This document shows positions 26,628 through 34,795 of a DNA stretch of 36,996 nucleotides, one piece after another. A program made the translations under genes and the position numbers. Under the pieces are notes generated by a model, which saw nothing but the letters and a program-made list of their open reading frames with translations, ran no database searches and was not told where the DNA came from. The stretch comes from Bacteroidota bacterium (GTDB lineage: Bacteria; Bacteroidota; Bacteroidia; Bacteroidales; CG2-30-32-10): contig JACAAW010000014.1 in NCBI GenBank assembly GCA_013377115.1, forward strand, positions 1 to 36,996, in the 5' to 3' direction. How positions within the stretch are numbered: the stretch's first letter is position 1; every line of letters starts with the position of its first letter.

Positions 26628-28448
26628 ATGAAGAAACTCTTTAAACATTTGAAAAAGAACAAGACAACAATTTTGTTTAATTTATTGACAATCGCTTTTA
26701 TTTTCACAAGCGTAGCATTATTTGCTCGTGCTGGTGGTGGCGGTGGAAGTCATAGTGGTGGCGGCAGCGGTGGCGGCGACGGTATCGTTGGTTTAATATT
26801 TTGGGTAATAATGGCAATTCCATTTCCATGGAACCTGATTATTTTAGCTGTAATTATTGTCCTTTTCTTTTTAGCCAGAAAAAAGGCAAAACAACAAACC
26901 ATTTTAAATCAACTTCCTACTGGAACTGAACCAACCAAAGTGAAAGGTTACGATCAATTCCTTGCAAACAATCCTGATTTTAATTTGGAAGCCTTTAAAA
27001 CTAAAGTGAGTACTGCATTTATTCAAATACAAGATGCATGGACAAGCCAAAATCTTTCGAAAACAAGAAAATGGATTTCTGATGGTGTTTACCAACGTTT
27101 TAACACTCAGTTTAAAATGATGGCACTTTTGAAACAAAAGAATACCATCGAAAATTTAAAACTTCATAATGTTTATATCGACAAAATTGAAACAGACGGA
27201 ACCTTCGATATCGTTCATGTTGCAGTTCATGCCTCTATTGTTGACAAATTCATTTCTGAACTTTATCCAAAACTAAACTCAGGTGGAAGTGAAGAATTTG
27301 TTGAATATTGGTCATTCATTAAAAAGCGTGGCGTTGAAACTAAAGATTTATTCAATACTGCAAATTGTCCTAAGTGCGGTGGCGATTTGCCAAAGGATGC
27401 TGGCGATGCCAGTAAATGCGAATATTGCGGCACTTTCACAAACCAGGGAGATTACGATTGGATTCTATCGGAAATTACTCAAGCCGATGATTATATTTCT
27501 TCTAATCCTAAATTAATGATGGCTGGAAATCTTACTCAAAAAACCCGTGAGATGTTTAAAGATGCTGATGATTTCTCTATCCAACAAATTGAAGACAAAG
27601 TTAGCAACGGTTATTTACAAATCGAAACTGCAAAAGTGCTTCACGATACCAACATTTTACGCAGATTTGTTAGCGACAGTGCATTTGACAAAATATCTAA
27701 AATGATTCCAAAAGAAAACATGGTTTACAACAGACTTTATCTTAATGATGTTACTGTAATTGGTGCAATGCAAAAAGACAAAAAGAACATTTTAATGGTA
27801 TCTGTTAAAACTTCTTTCCAAAGGGTATATCTAGAAAATCAGAAAATTGCAAATATGGATCAAACTGTTATGACTAAAAACGAAATCGTTGTGGTTAGCA
27901 GAGATATTGATGCTGGATTGGCAAAAGGTTCTTTATATGCTCATAGTTGTCCAAGTTGCGGCGGACCTGTTGTGGATACAGTTGATTTAACTTGTCAATA
28001 TTGCGGTGCAGAACTTAATAGTACTAAAAACGAATGGATTATCACTGATTTAATGGGATATGATGAATACATGAGTTTCATGGGTGCAAACTCAAGCGAT
28101 TATGTAATGTCAGTAAATCCAAATAAAGTAGATAGTTTATTTGAAGTACGCGATTATGCATTTAATAATGTATTGGTAATGATTGCTGCTGATGGAGTTT
28201 TTGCTGCAGAGGAAAGAACTTTCGCTGAAGAATTAGCAAAACGTTATGGCTACGATTTGAAACGTGTTCAACAAATGTTCGACATGGCTCAGAATGGCAG
28301 TTTGGTAATCAGAATGCCTGAAAACCAAAAACAACGTCGTAAAATCTTTACTATGATGGAAAAAGCTGCAAGAGCTGATGGAACAATCAGTGCTGAGGAG
28401 CAACAACTATTAGATAGCATAAAAGAACAATATCCAATGGCTGCTTAA
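26628..28448 (+). CDS. Membrane protein with two Tim44-like/zinc-ribbon units and TerB
   Basis: 606 residues. A first hydrophobic helix (about 14-33) leads into a glycine/serine-rich linker (ARAGGGGGSHSGGGSGGG), then a second helix (about 53-83). Two units follow, each a Tim44-like domain plus a four-cysteine zinc ribbon: residues 108-242 with C247/C250/C264/C267, and about 317-435 with C441/C444/C456/C459. A TerB domain ends the protein (about 505-600; VLVMIAADGVFAAEERTFAEEL). Tim44-like domains bind membranes and proteins. The zinc ribbons and TerB face the cytoplasm if the helices are as drawn. The exact role is unknown. A 23-codon relic of a second copy of its C-terminus lies at 29071-29142. 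Confidence 0.85.
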   Translation: MKKLFKHLKKNKTTILFNLLTIAFIFTSVALFARAGGGGGSHSGGGSGGGDGIVGLIFWVIMAIPFPWNLIILAVIIVLFFLARKKAKQQTILNQLPTGTEPTKVKGYDQFLANNPDFNLEAFKTKVSTAFIQIQDAWTSQNLSKTRKWISDGVYQRFNTQFKMMALLKQKNTIENLKLHNVYIDKIETDGTFDIVHVAVHASIVDKFISELYPKLNSGGSEEFVEYWSFIKKRGVETKDLFNTANCPKCGGDLPKDAGDASKCEYCGTFTNQGDYDWILSEITQADDYISSNPKLMMAGNLTQKTREMFKDADDFSIQQIEDKVSNGYLQIETAKVLHDTNILRRFVSDSAFDKISKMIPKENMVYNRLYLNDVTVIGAMQKDKKNILMVSVKTSFQRVYLENQKIANMDQTVMTKNEIVVVSRDIDAGLAKGSLYAHSCPSCGGPVVDTVDLTCQYCGAELNSTKNEWIITDLMGYDEYMSFMGANSSDYVMSVNPNKVDSLFEVRDYAFNNVLVMIAADGVFAAEERTFAEELAKRYGYDLKRVQQMFDMAQNGSLVIRMPENQKQRRKIFTMMEKAARADGTISAEEQQLLDSIKEQYPMAA

Positions 28449-28475
28449 AACCATTTTAATTATTTAATTTTATTG

Positions 28476-28505
28476 AGGTCGGGAGAAATTCCGACCTTTT
28501 TTTTT
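28476..28505 (+). terminator. Intrinsic terminator after the Tim44/TerB gene
   Basis: A 7-bp stem (AGGTCGG at 28476-28482, CCGACCT at 28491-28497) is followed by nine Ts. A near-identical structure occurs at 29172-29198. Confidence 0.9.
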
Positions 28506-28598
28506 GTAAAAATCATGTTTTTGCCCTTTTACAAGAAAAGTTCTTTTGTAATAATACCAGTTCTAATTTTAAAATAATCCAAAGTTCATAAAAAAAAG

Positions 28599-28606
28599 TA
28601 TCTTTG
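28599..28606 (+). promoter_or_regulatory. Possible -7 box (TATCTTTG) for the TonB-domain gene
   Basis: TATCTTTG fits TAnnTTTG exactly and lies 40 bp ahead of the ATG at 28646. No TTG was found at -33. Confidence 0.4.
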
Positions 28607-28645
28607 AAAGTTCTATAATTTTTCTTACCATTAATATTAATAATT

Positions 28646-29062
28646 ATGAGAAAACCACTGTTTTATTTAATCTTATCCATTTGCTTGTTTTTTTCTTCAA
28701 CAAGTTTTTCGCAAACAAGTCAAAAAACAAATAGCATACCTGAAGATACTGTTTTTACAGAAGTAAAACAAATGCCTTCCTTTCCAGGTGGAAGAGATTC
28801 TTTGAATACCTTTATGAATAGAAACATAGTTTACCCTAGTGCAGCAAAGGAAGCTGGAAAATCGGGCTGGGTTTATTCATGTTTTATTGTTGAAAAAGAT
28901 GGTACTCTTAGTGGTGCAGAAATCTTTCGTGGTATAGGTTATGGTTGTGATGAAGAAGTCCTTCGTGCAATAAAGCTAATGCCTAAATGGGAGCCTGGTT
29001 TGCATGAAGGTAAACCTGTTAGAGTAAAACAAAATTGGCCTGTTCATTTTGTTAATAATTAA
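28646..29062 (+). CDS. TonB C-terminal domain protein
   Basis: 138 residues. A signal peptide of about 22 residues (ending TSFSQ) is followed by a short linker (VFTEVKQMPSFPGGRDSL) and a TonB C-terminal domain (about 60-136; NIVYPSAAKEAGKSGWVYSCFIVEKDGTL...VLRAIKLMPKWEPG). It lacks the N-terminal membrane anchor and proline-rich spacer of true TonB, so it is a small periplasmic TonB-domain protein of the kind common in Bacteroidota rather than an energy transducer. The gene is placed between the Tim44/TerB gene and the relic of a second copy of that gene's end. Confidence 0.88.
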   Translation: MRKPLFYLILSICLFFSSTSFSQTSQKTNSIPEDTVFTEVKQMPSFPGGRDSLNTFMNRNIVYPSAAKEAGKSGWVYSCFIVEKDGTLSGAEIFRGIGYGCDEEVLRAIKLMPKWEPGLHEGKPVRVKQNWPVHFVNN

Positions 29063-29070
29063 ACAAATTT

Positions 29071-29142
29071 GATGGTACTATCGGTGCAGAAGAACAACAA
29101 CTTTTGGATTCCATTAAAGAACAATATCCAATGGCTGCTTAG
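29071..29142 (+). pseudogene. 3' relic of a second Tim44/TerB-type gene
   Basis: Reads DGTIGAEEQQLLDSIKEQYP then MAA and stop, the same as the last 23 residues of the gene ending at 28448 except Ser to Gly once. Of 23 sense codons, nine differ silently and one changes the residue, a pattern of coding selection before loss. Nothing upstream of this point matches, because the TonB-domain gene ends at 29062. It keeps its own copy of the terminator. Confidence 0.85.
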
Positions 29143-29171
29143 AATTATTCTTTTTTATTAATATATTATTG

Positions 29172-29198
29172 AGGTTGGGAGAAATTCCGACCTTTTTT
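29172..29198 (+). terminator. Duplicated terminator copy
   Basis: A 7-bp stem (29172-29178 with 29187-29193, one G-U pair) and a T tract. Sequence and position relative to the relic mirror the terminator at 28476-28505. It may now serve the TonB-domain gene. Confidence 0.85.
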
Positions 29199-29241
29199 GT
29201 AGAAAACCATGTTTTTGCTTTTTTTAAAAAGAAATTAAAAC

Positions 29242-29249
29242 TACTTTTG
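29242..29249 (+). promoter_or_regulatory. Possible -7 box (TACTTTTG) for the metal-transport operon
   Basis: TACTTTTG matches TAnnTTTG. A TTTTTG at 29212-29217 is 24 bp away, longer than usual. Transcription from here would start near 29256, just before the structured leader. Confidence 0.45.
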
Positions 29250-29275
29250 CACCATAATTATAAAAGAACAATCAA

Positions 29276-29379
29276 AATGGACGAAGGACCTGCGGGTAAC
29301 TATTTATTAACCCTGATATAAAAGGCTGCCAGGTTCCGACTTTGCTTCCTTTTTATCAAAAAATAAGGAAGGAAGCAAA
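29276..29379 (+). promoter_or_regulatory. Structured mRNA leader, candidate cation riboswitch
   Basis: A seven-pair helix joins 29286-29292 (GGACCTG) to 29330-29336 (CAGGTTC), enclosing a hairpin GGGT/ACCC (29294-29297 with 29310-29313) and the self-complementary GGCTGCC (29324-29330). Downstream, TTTGCTTCC (29341-29349) pairs perfectly with GGAAGCAAA (29371-29379), a stem that ends on the base before the ATG and hides the purine-rich ribosome site. The layout, a compact folded domain then a start-blocking hairpin before metal-transport genes, is that of a translational riboswitch. I cannot assign it to a named class with confidence. Confidence 0.6.
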
Positions 29380-30657
29380 ATGACTTCTCTTAAAACATTT
29401 TATTTAAGTACTATTATCGGCAAAAGAATTGTTGATCTGGAAGGCAATTTAATTGGAAAAATATGCGATTTTCTAATTGATTTAATTCCCGTATCAGCTG
29501 TTGATAATACTGTAAGAGCAAAAGTTGTTGGGATAAAGATAAAAATGGGAGATCGGAAATTCATCATTTCAAATATTGATATTGAAATGTTTAAGGAAAA
29601 TTCGAAATTCAAAATTATTTGTCCCAAAATTATTGAACTACCTGCAAACCTCGAAAGGGAATGTATTTTACTTTGCGAAAATATTCTTGATAAACAAATT
29701 GTTGATATCAACGGACGAAAATTAGTTCGGGTAAATGATGTTAGAATGGCATCTGTTTCAACTGGAATCTATGCTGTTGCAGTAGATGTTGGAATGGAAG
29801 GTTTATTGAGACGAATTGGTATTGCAAAATCATTAAAGATTTTGTTGTCAATTTTTAAGGCAAAAATACCTTCAGAATTTATTTTATGGGATGATGTTGA
29901 AGCAATCGATTATAATAATTTGAACATTAAATTATCGATGGCATCATCAAAACTTAATACTTTGCACCCTTCAGATATTGCAGATATTATTGAGGATTTA
30001 GATAAAGAATCTCGAACAAAAGTTTTCGAATCCCTTGATGATGAAAAAGCTGCAGACGTTCTTGAAGAATTGGAAACCCACGCCCAGATTCATATTATTG
30101 AAAGCCTTCCTGTTGAAAAAGCGGCTGATGTTCTTGAAAAAATGCCTGCCGATGAAGCTGCCGATATTCTTGAAGAATTAGAAGACGATAAAGTTGAAAA
30201 GTTACTTATTGAAATGGAAAGCGAGGCTTCTCAGGAGGTTCGTGAATTGATGGAATACGAAGAAAATACTGTTGGAACAATTATGTCGACAGAATTTTAC
30301 GCATTTAACAAAACAAATACTGTTGCGCAAGTCTTAAAAGAACTTAAAACTGATAAACCTGAAAACGAAAATATTTATTGTTTATTTGTTACAAATTCAC
30401 AGAATGAGTTAATTGCAACTTTTACTTTGAGGGATTTAATTGTAAATGAGCCGGATATGATTTTAGAGCAATTAATGAAAGTAAGTCCCATAACACTTTT
30501 AGATGAAGATAAAATCGATTCAATTGCTGAAGTTATCTCCAAATATAATTTGCTTGCTGTTCCTGTGATTGACAAAGACAAAAAGTTGCAAGGAATGGTT
30601 GTAATTGATGATATTGTTGAAGATTTAGTTAATAAAGGTAGAACTAATAAACGTTAG
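29380..30657 (+). CDS. Soluble PRC-barrel / MgtE_N / CBS-pair protein
   Basis: 425 residues with no membrane helix. Two PRC-barrel-like segments (about 5-85 and 98-178; IGKRIVDLEGNLIGKICDF and KQIVDINGRKLVRVNDV) come first. An MgtE N-terminal superhelix follows (about 195-290, with repeated KAADVLEE-type turns such as EKAADVLEKMPADEAADILEE), then two CBS domains (about 298-357 and 365-420). This is the cytosolic Mg2+-sensing part of the MgtE channel without its pore. An NRAMP-like transporter begins 8 bp later, so this protein may gate or regulate that transporter. The leader upstream has a start-blocking hairpin. The role as a metal-sensing regulator is inference from domain content. Confidence 0.9.
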   Translation: MTSLKTFYLSTIIGKRIVDLEGNLIGKICDFLIDLIPVSAVDNTVRAKVVGIKIKMGDRKFIISNIDIEMFKENSKFKIICPKIIELPANLERECILLCENILDKQIVDINGRKLVRVNDVRMASVSTGIYAVAVDVGMEGLLRRIGIAKSLKILLSIFKAKIPSEFILWDDVEAIDYNNLNIKLSMASSKLNTLHPSDIADIIEDLDKESRTKVFESLDDEKAADVLEELETHAQIHIIESLPVEKAADVLEKMPADEAADILEELEDDKVEKLLIEMESEASQEVRELMEYEENTVGTIMSTEFYAFNKTNTVAQVLKELKTDKPENENIYCLFVTNSQNELIATFTLRDLIVNEPDMILEQLMKVSPITLLDEDKIDSIAEVISKYNLLAVPVIDKDKKLQGMVVIDDIVEDLVNKGRTNKR

Positions 30658-30668
30658 GAGGTTTCGTG
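30656..30668 (+). promoter_or_regulatory. Strong Shine-Dalgarno site with GTG start
   Basis: AGGAGGT (30656-30662) overlaps the upstream stop codon and lies 3 bp ahead of the GTG at 30666. Such a full anti-16S match is unusual for Bacteroidota; it fixes the start of the NRAMP-like gene. Confidence 0.8.
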
Positions 30669-31916
30669 CCAACTTTTTCAAAAAGAAAAAGAAACCTCTT
30701 TCTAAAAAGAATTCTTTTTTTTCTAGCGATTCTAGGACCAGGAATTATTACCGGAAGCGTTGATAACGACGCTGGTGGAATCACAACCTATTCTGTTGCT
30801 GGAGCTCTATACGGATATAATCTTCTTTGGACTCTCATTCCATCATTTATCGTTTTGCTTGTTATTCAGGAAATGAATGCCAGAATGGGTATCGTCACTG
30901 GAAAAGGTCTCGCTGATCTTATTAGGGAAAATGCCGGAATAAAAGTTACTTTCTTTATTTTTATTGGACTTCTATTAGCAGATATCGGAAATACAACAAC
31001 TGAATTTGCTGGTGTTGCTGGGAGTATGGAGGTTTTTGGTGTCAGCAAGTATATTTCTGTTCCAACGGTTGGTTTGATGATTTGGGTTTTAGTGACTAAA
31101 GGCAATTATAAAATTGCTGAGAGAATTTTCCTGATTTTCAGTGTTTCATTATTAATGTATGTGGTTTCTGCATTAATGGGAAAACCACACTGGAGCGAAA
31201 TAGGACATTCTATGATTAGTCCAAAACTTGAATTTAATTCTAGCTACATTGCGATGGTTATTGGAATAATAGGAACTACGATTGCTCCTTGGATGCAATT
31301 TTACATGCAATCATCTGTGATTGAGAAAAAATTAAAAATGAAAAACTTCAAATACACCTTAATTGATGTATTTGTTGGCTGTGTTGCGACTGTGGTAGTG
31401 GCTTTCTTTATTATTGTTGCTTGTGCCTCTACATTGCACGAAAATGGAATTAAAATAAATGAAGCTAAAGATGCTGCTCTAGCATTACAACCATTAGCAG
31501 GAACTTTATCATCACAAGCTTTTGCTTTCGGACTCTTTATAGCTTCTATTTTCTCTGCTACTATTTTGCCCTTAGCTACTGCTTTCTACGTATGCGAGGC
31601 TTTTGGATTTGAAGCAGGTATAGATAAAAAGTGGAACGAAGCAAGAGAATTCTACATTCTTTATTCTGCAATTCTTGTAATTTCAATGATAATTATTTTA
31701 ATTCCAAATGCACCATTAATTGCAATAACTCTATGGTCCCAGATTGCAAATGGAATACTATTACCTGTTGTTTTAGTTTGTATGATTTTGCTCGTAAACA
31801 ATAAAAAAATTATGGGTAAGTATGTCAATAAACCACTCAATAATATTATCGGTTGGACTGCAGTAATTGTATTAATTGGATTATCAATGACTTTGTTAAT
31901 AATGCAAATATTTTAA
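30666..31916 (+). CDS. NRAMP-family transporter with non-standard metal site (NRMT-like)
   Basis: 416 residues, about 11 hydrophobic helices, GTG start fixed by the strong ribosome site. It is an NRAMP (SLC11) protein, but both metal-site motifs differ. The TM1 motif, usually DPGN, reads SVDNDAGGITTY (D33-G38). The TM6 motif, usually AxxMPH, reads GTTIAPWMQF, with Ala207 in place of the Met that favours Mn2+/Fe2+ and Trp209 in place of His. Loss of that Met is a feature of NRAMP-related magnesium transporters. With the MgtE_N/CBS protein 8 bp upstream, Mg2+ is the best guess; other ions are possible. Confidence 0.9.
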   Translation: MPTFSKRKRNLFLKRILFFLAILGPGIITGSVDNDAGGITTYSVAGALYGYNLLWTLIPSFIVLLVIQEMNARMGIVTGKGLADLIRENAGIKVTFFIFIGLLLADIGNTTTEFAGVAGSMEVFGVSKYISVPTVGLMIWVLVTKGNYKIAERIFLIFSVSLLMYVVSALMGKPHWSEIGHSMISPKLEFNSSYIAMVIGIIGTTIAPWMQFYMQSSVIEKKLKMKNFKYTLIDVFVGCVATVVVAFFIIVACASTLHENGIKINEAKDAALALQPLAGTLSSQAFAFGLFIASIFSATILPLATAFYVCEAFGFEAGIDKKWNEAREFYILYSAILVISMIIILIPNAPLIAITLWSQIANGILLPVVLVCMILLVNNKKIMGKYVNKPLNNIIGWTAVIVLIGLSMTLLIMQIF

Positions 31917-31964
31917 TTTGCCTCCTCGGCACATTTTTTGTAAATTCACATCCAAATTTTTACA

Positions 31965-34328
31965 ATGAGGAAATTCATTATTCTTTTTCTGTTTATATTT
32001 TCATGCACGTTATTAAATGCGCAAGATTTTGTGCAGGATATCAAAGGAAAAGTAACTGATGTTGATTCAAAAATGCCACTCTGGGGTGCCGCAGTTATGG
32101 TGGTTGATTCGAAACCACTAATTGGCTGTGTTACAGATTCTGCCGGTGATTTTAAATTAAAAAACGTTCCTCTTGGACGCCAAAATATTAAAATTTCATT
32201 TATTGGATACGAACAAGCTCTCGTTCAAAATGTAATGGTTTCCTCAGGAAAGGATGTGGTTATTAGCGTTCAAATGACTGAAGCGATAACCAAGGTTAAA
32301 GAAGTTCAAATAATTGCAAAATTAGATAAAGACAAAGCCATGAACTCAATGGCAACAATCAGTGCCCGTCCTTTCAGTATTGAAGAAGCCCAGCGTTTTG
32401 CCGGTGGTTTGACCGATCCATCCAGAATGGCTCAAGCTTTTGCTGGAGTTTCTTCCACTTCCAATAGTAATAACGAAATTGTTGTTAGAGGAAATTCTCC
32501 GAAAGGTTTGCTTTGGCGAATTGAAGGTATCGAAATTCCAAACCCAAACCATTTTCGCGAAGATGAAGGCGCCTCTGGTGGCGGCGTTTGCATTCTTAGT
32601 TCGAATGTAATTTCAAATTCTGATTTTTTCACCAGCGCCTTCCCTGCCGAATATGGAAACGCTCTATCAGGAGTTTTCGATTTAAATCTAAGAAAAGGAA
32701 ATGATGAGAAAAAAGAATATTCAATTGTTGCAAGTGTTGTAGGAACTGAAGTTTCATTAGAAGGTCCTTTCTCAAAAAAACAAAAATCATCGTATTTAGT
32801 TAATTATAGATATTCAACCTTTTCATTATTGGATAAAATGGGAATCAAAGTTTCTAATGAAAATATCATTCCTAAGTTTCAGGACCTTACCATGAATTTG
32901 AATTTCCCAACCAGAAAATTTGGTAACACCTCTATTTTCGCCATTTATGGGAATAGCAGTTCCGGAATTTCTTCAATAAAAGATTCCACCTTGCTTTTAA
33001 ATAAAGAAAATAGATATGAAGAATTTGATAAAGGCGCCGTATGGATTGGTGGAATTACCAACCATTATTTGTTTCCAAACAAAAAAACCTATCTAAAAAC
33101 CGTGCTGTCTTTAATGGGCGAAGAGAATATGATGACCAACGACACGATGGATTTCAATTTCAACAACCATCGAATTTACGATGAAAGTATGAATTACCAA
33201 ACCTATCGAGCTTCGATTTTGCTCAATCATAAATTCAATTCGAAAAACACGATAAGAACCGGTTTTATTTTCTCTAATGAAAACTACGATTTATATTCTT
33301 CTGGTCTTGATTTTGAAACAAACCAAAACCAAACAATTTTCGATAATCAAGGAAGTACCAACGTATTACAAGCTTACACTCAATGGAAATTCAGAATCAA
33401 CGACAAACTTAACCTCAACTCTGGTTTGCATTATTTGTATTTTGCACTTAACAATCATCAATCTCTAGAACCACGTTTGGGCTTGGTATGGCAAATTAAT
33501 AGCCGTCAATCATTAAGTACTGGAATTGGTTTGCATTCGAGAATTGAACCAATTTCGGTTTATCTAACTCAAATTCCAAAATTTGAAGGAGATTTGCAAC
33601 AACCCAATAAAAATTTAGGTTTTTCAAAAGCATTCCACAATGTTTTGGGCTACGATTTTGCATTTACTGAAGATTTGCATCTGAAAGCTGAAATTTATTA
33701 TCAATTTTTATACGACATTCCAATTGTTGATAGCTTGAATAGCAATTTTTCCATTTTAAATATGCGTTATGGATTTGTTACAGTTCCTCTTGATAATAAA
33801 GGAACCGGACAAAATTATGGATTGGATTTAACCTTTGAAAAGTATTTCACCAAAGGCTTTTACTTTTTAATTACCGGTTCACTTTTCGATTCAAAATACA
33901 CCGCTGGCGACCAAAAACTCTATAATACTGCATTTAATGGGAATTATATTTTTAATGCTTTAGGAGGAAAAGAGTTTTCACTTGGAAAAAAGAGTAATTC
34001 GCTCCTCGGAGTAAATGCCAGAATTTTGTACAAAGGCGGAATGCGCTATCAGGAAATTGATTTGGCAAAATCCAATCTTGCAGGAGAAGTTGTTTATTCA
34101 AGTGAAGGTAATTTCACGAAAAGATCCGCAGATTATTACAATCTGGATCTAGGTATCAACCTGAAACGAAATCGCGAAAAATTCTCCTGGACGGTTTCTT
34201 TGGATGTTCAAAATGTTACCAATAAAAATAATTTAATTGGAGTAAAATACAATAAGTACACTGGAAGTATAAAATCTGAATATGACTTACTAATTTTACC
34301 AGTACTTAGTTATAGAATTGATTTTTAG
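31965..34328 (+). CDS. TonB-dependent receptor with carboxypeptidase-like regulatory domain
   Basis: 787 residues. A signal peptide of about 19 residues ends LLNAQ. A carboxypeptidase regulatory-like beta sandwich (about 26-110; GKVTDVDSKMPLWGAAV...SFIGYEQALV) comes first. A plug domain follows (about 125-235; FAGVSSTSNSNNEIVVRGNSPKGLLWRIEGIEIPNPNHF, shown in part), then a long barrel to the end (LPVLSYRIDF). No SusD partner follows, so it belongs to the non-Sus receptors; the ligand is unknown. Its stop overlaps that of the convergent crcB gene by 4 bp. It starts 48 bp after the NRAMP-like gene, which leaves it unclear whether it is part of that operon. Confidence 0.92.
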   Translation: MRKFIILFLFIFSCTLLNAQDFVQDIKGKVTDVDSKMPLWGAAVMVVDSKPLIGCVTDSAGDFKLKNVPLGRQNIKISFIGYEQALVQNVMVSSGKDVVISVQMTEAITKVKEVQIIAKLDKDKAMNSMATISARPFSIEEAQRFAGGLTDPSRMAQAFAGVSSTSNSNNEIVVRGNSPKGLLWRIEGIEIPNPNHFREDEGASGGGVCILSSNVISNSDFFTSAFPAEYGNALSGVFDLNLRKGNDEKKEYSIVASVVGTEVSLEGPFSKKQKSSYLVNYRYSTFSLLDKMGIKVSNENIIPKFQDLTMNLNFPTRKFGNTSIFAIYGNSSSGISSIKDSTLLLNKENRYEEFDKGAVWIGGITNHYLFPNKKTYLKTVLSLMGEENMMTNDTMDFNFNNHRIYDESMNYQTYRASILLNHKFNSKNTIRTGFIFSNENYDLYSSGLDFETNQNQTIFDNQGSTNVLQAYTQWKFRINDKLNLNSGLHYLYFALNNHQSLEPRLGLVWQINSRQSLSTGIGLHSRIEPISVYLTQIPKFEGDLQQPNKNLGFSKAFHNVLGYDFAFTEDLHLKAEIYYQFLYDIPIVDSLNSNFSILNMRYGFVTVPLDNKGTGQNYGLDLTFEKYFTKGFYFLITGSLFDSKYTAGDQKLYNTAFNGNYIFNALGGKEFSLGKKSNSLLGVNARILYKGGMRYQEIDLAKSNLAGEVVYSSEGNFTKRSADYYNLDLGINLKRNREKFSWTVSLDVQNVTNKNNLIGVKYNKYTGSIKSEYDLLILPVLSYRIDF

Positions 34329-34699
34329 AAAGCTTTTACAATTAAAAAACCAATATAAGTAGCTGCAATTCCGACGATTACACTCAATCCGGTATAGAGC
34401 AGCACTTGAAGCAAAGCTCCGGAATTTATCAATTGAACGTTATCATTAGTAAAACTCGAAAATGTGGTAAATCCACCACAAAAACCGATTGTAAGAAATA
34501 AACGTAATTCTGGTGAGATGATATTTTGCTTGTCGGAAAGGCCTAAAAACAATCCAATCAACAAACAACCAACAATATTTACCATTAAAGTACCGATTGG
34601 AAATATTGAAGTGCTCTTATTCTGTATTATTGCAGCAATTAAATACCTGGCAATACTTCCGATAAAACCACCAAGTCCAACCAATAATATTGATCTCAT
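34325..34699 (-). CDS. crcB: Fluoride channel CrcB (Fluc)
   Basis: 124 residues, four hydrophobic helices, the normal length for a dual-topology Fluc homodimer. Family residues are GGFIGSIARY at the N-terminus, N41 (MVNIVGC) and the pore motif GFCGGFTTFSSF (G75-F83) with its phenylalanine pair and TTFS polar track. It exports fluoride. It is a single gene with its own promoter; the leader is too short for a fluoride riboswitch. It overlaps the end of the TonB-dependent receptor by 4 bp on the other strand. Confidence 0.96.
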   Translation of the reverse strand: MRSILLVGLGGFIGSIARYLIAAIIQNKSTSIFPIGTLMVNIVGCLLIGLFLGLSDKQNIISPELRLFLTIGFCGGFTTFSSFTNDNVQLINSGALLQVLLYTGLSVIVGIAATYIGFLIVKAF

Positions 34700-34719
34700 T
34701 TTTCATTAATTAATGAAAG

Positions 34720-34749
34720 CAAATTTATTTAAAATATTGATGGTAGCAA
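34720..34749 (-). promoter_or_regulatory. Bacteroidota promoter for crcB
   Basis: On the minus strand TTG (34749-34747), a 19-bp spacer and TAAATTTG (34727-34720) form a good promoter, about 20 bp ahead of the ATG at 34699. Confidence 0.6.
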
Positions 34750-34795
34750 TTATAATTTTTTTGCTAAATAAAAGTTTCCATTCTAAAACCAATTC

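Noticed and set aside
29276-29379. Naming the leader as the yybP-ykoY Mn2+ riboswitch
   Set aside because: The hallmark loop sequences of that class were not seen, so a class name would be a guess.
34700-34720. Fluoride riboswitch ahead of crcB
   Set aside because: The promoter lies within 50 bp of the start and the leader is far too short.
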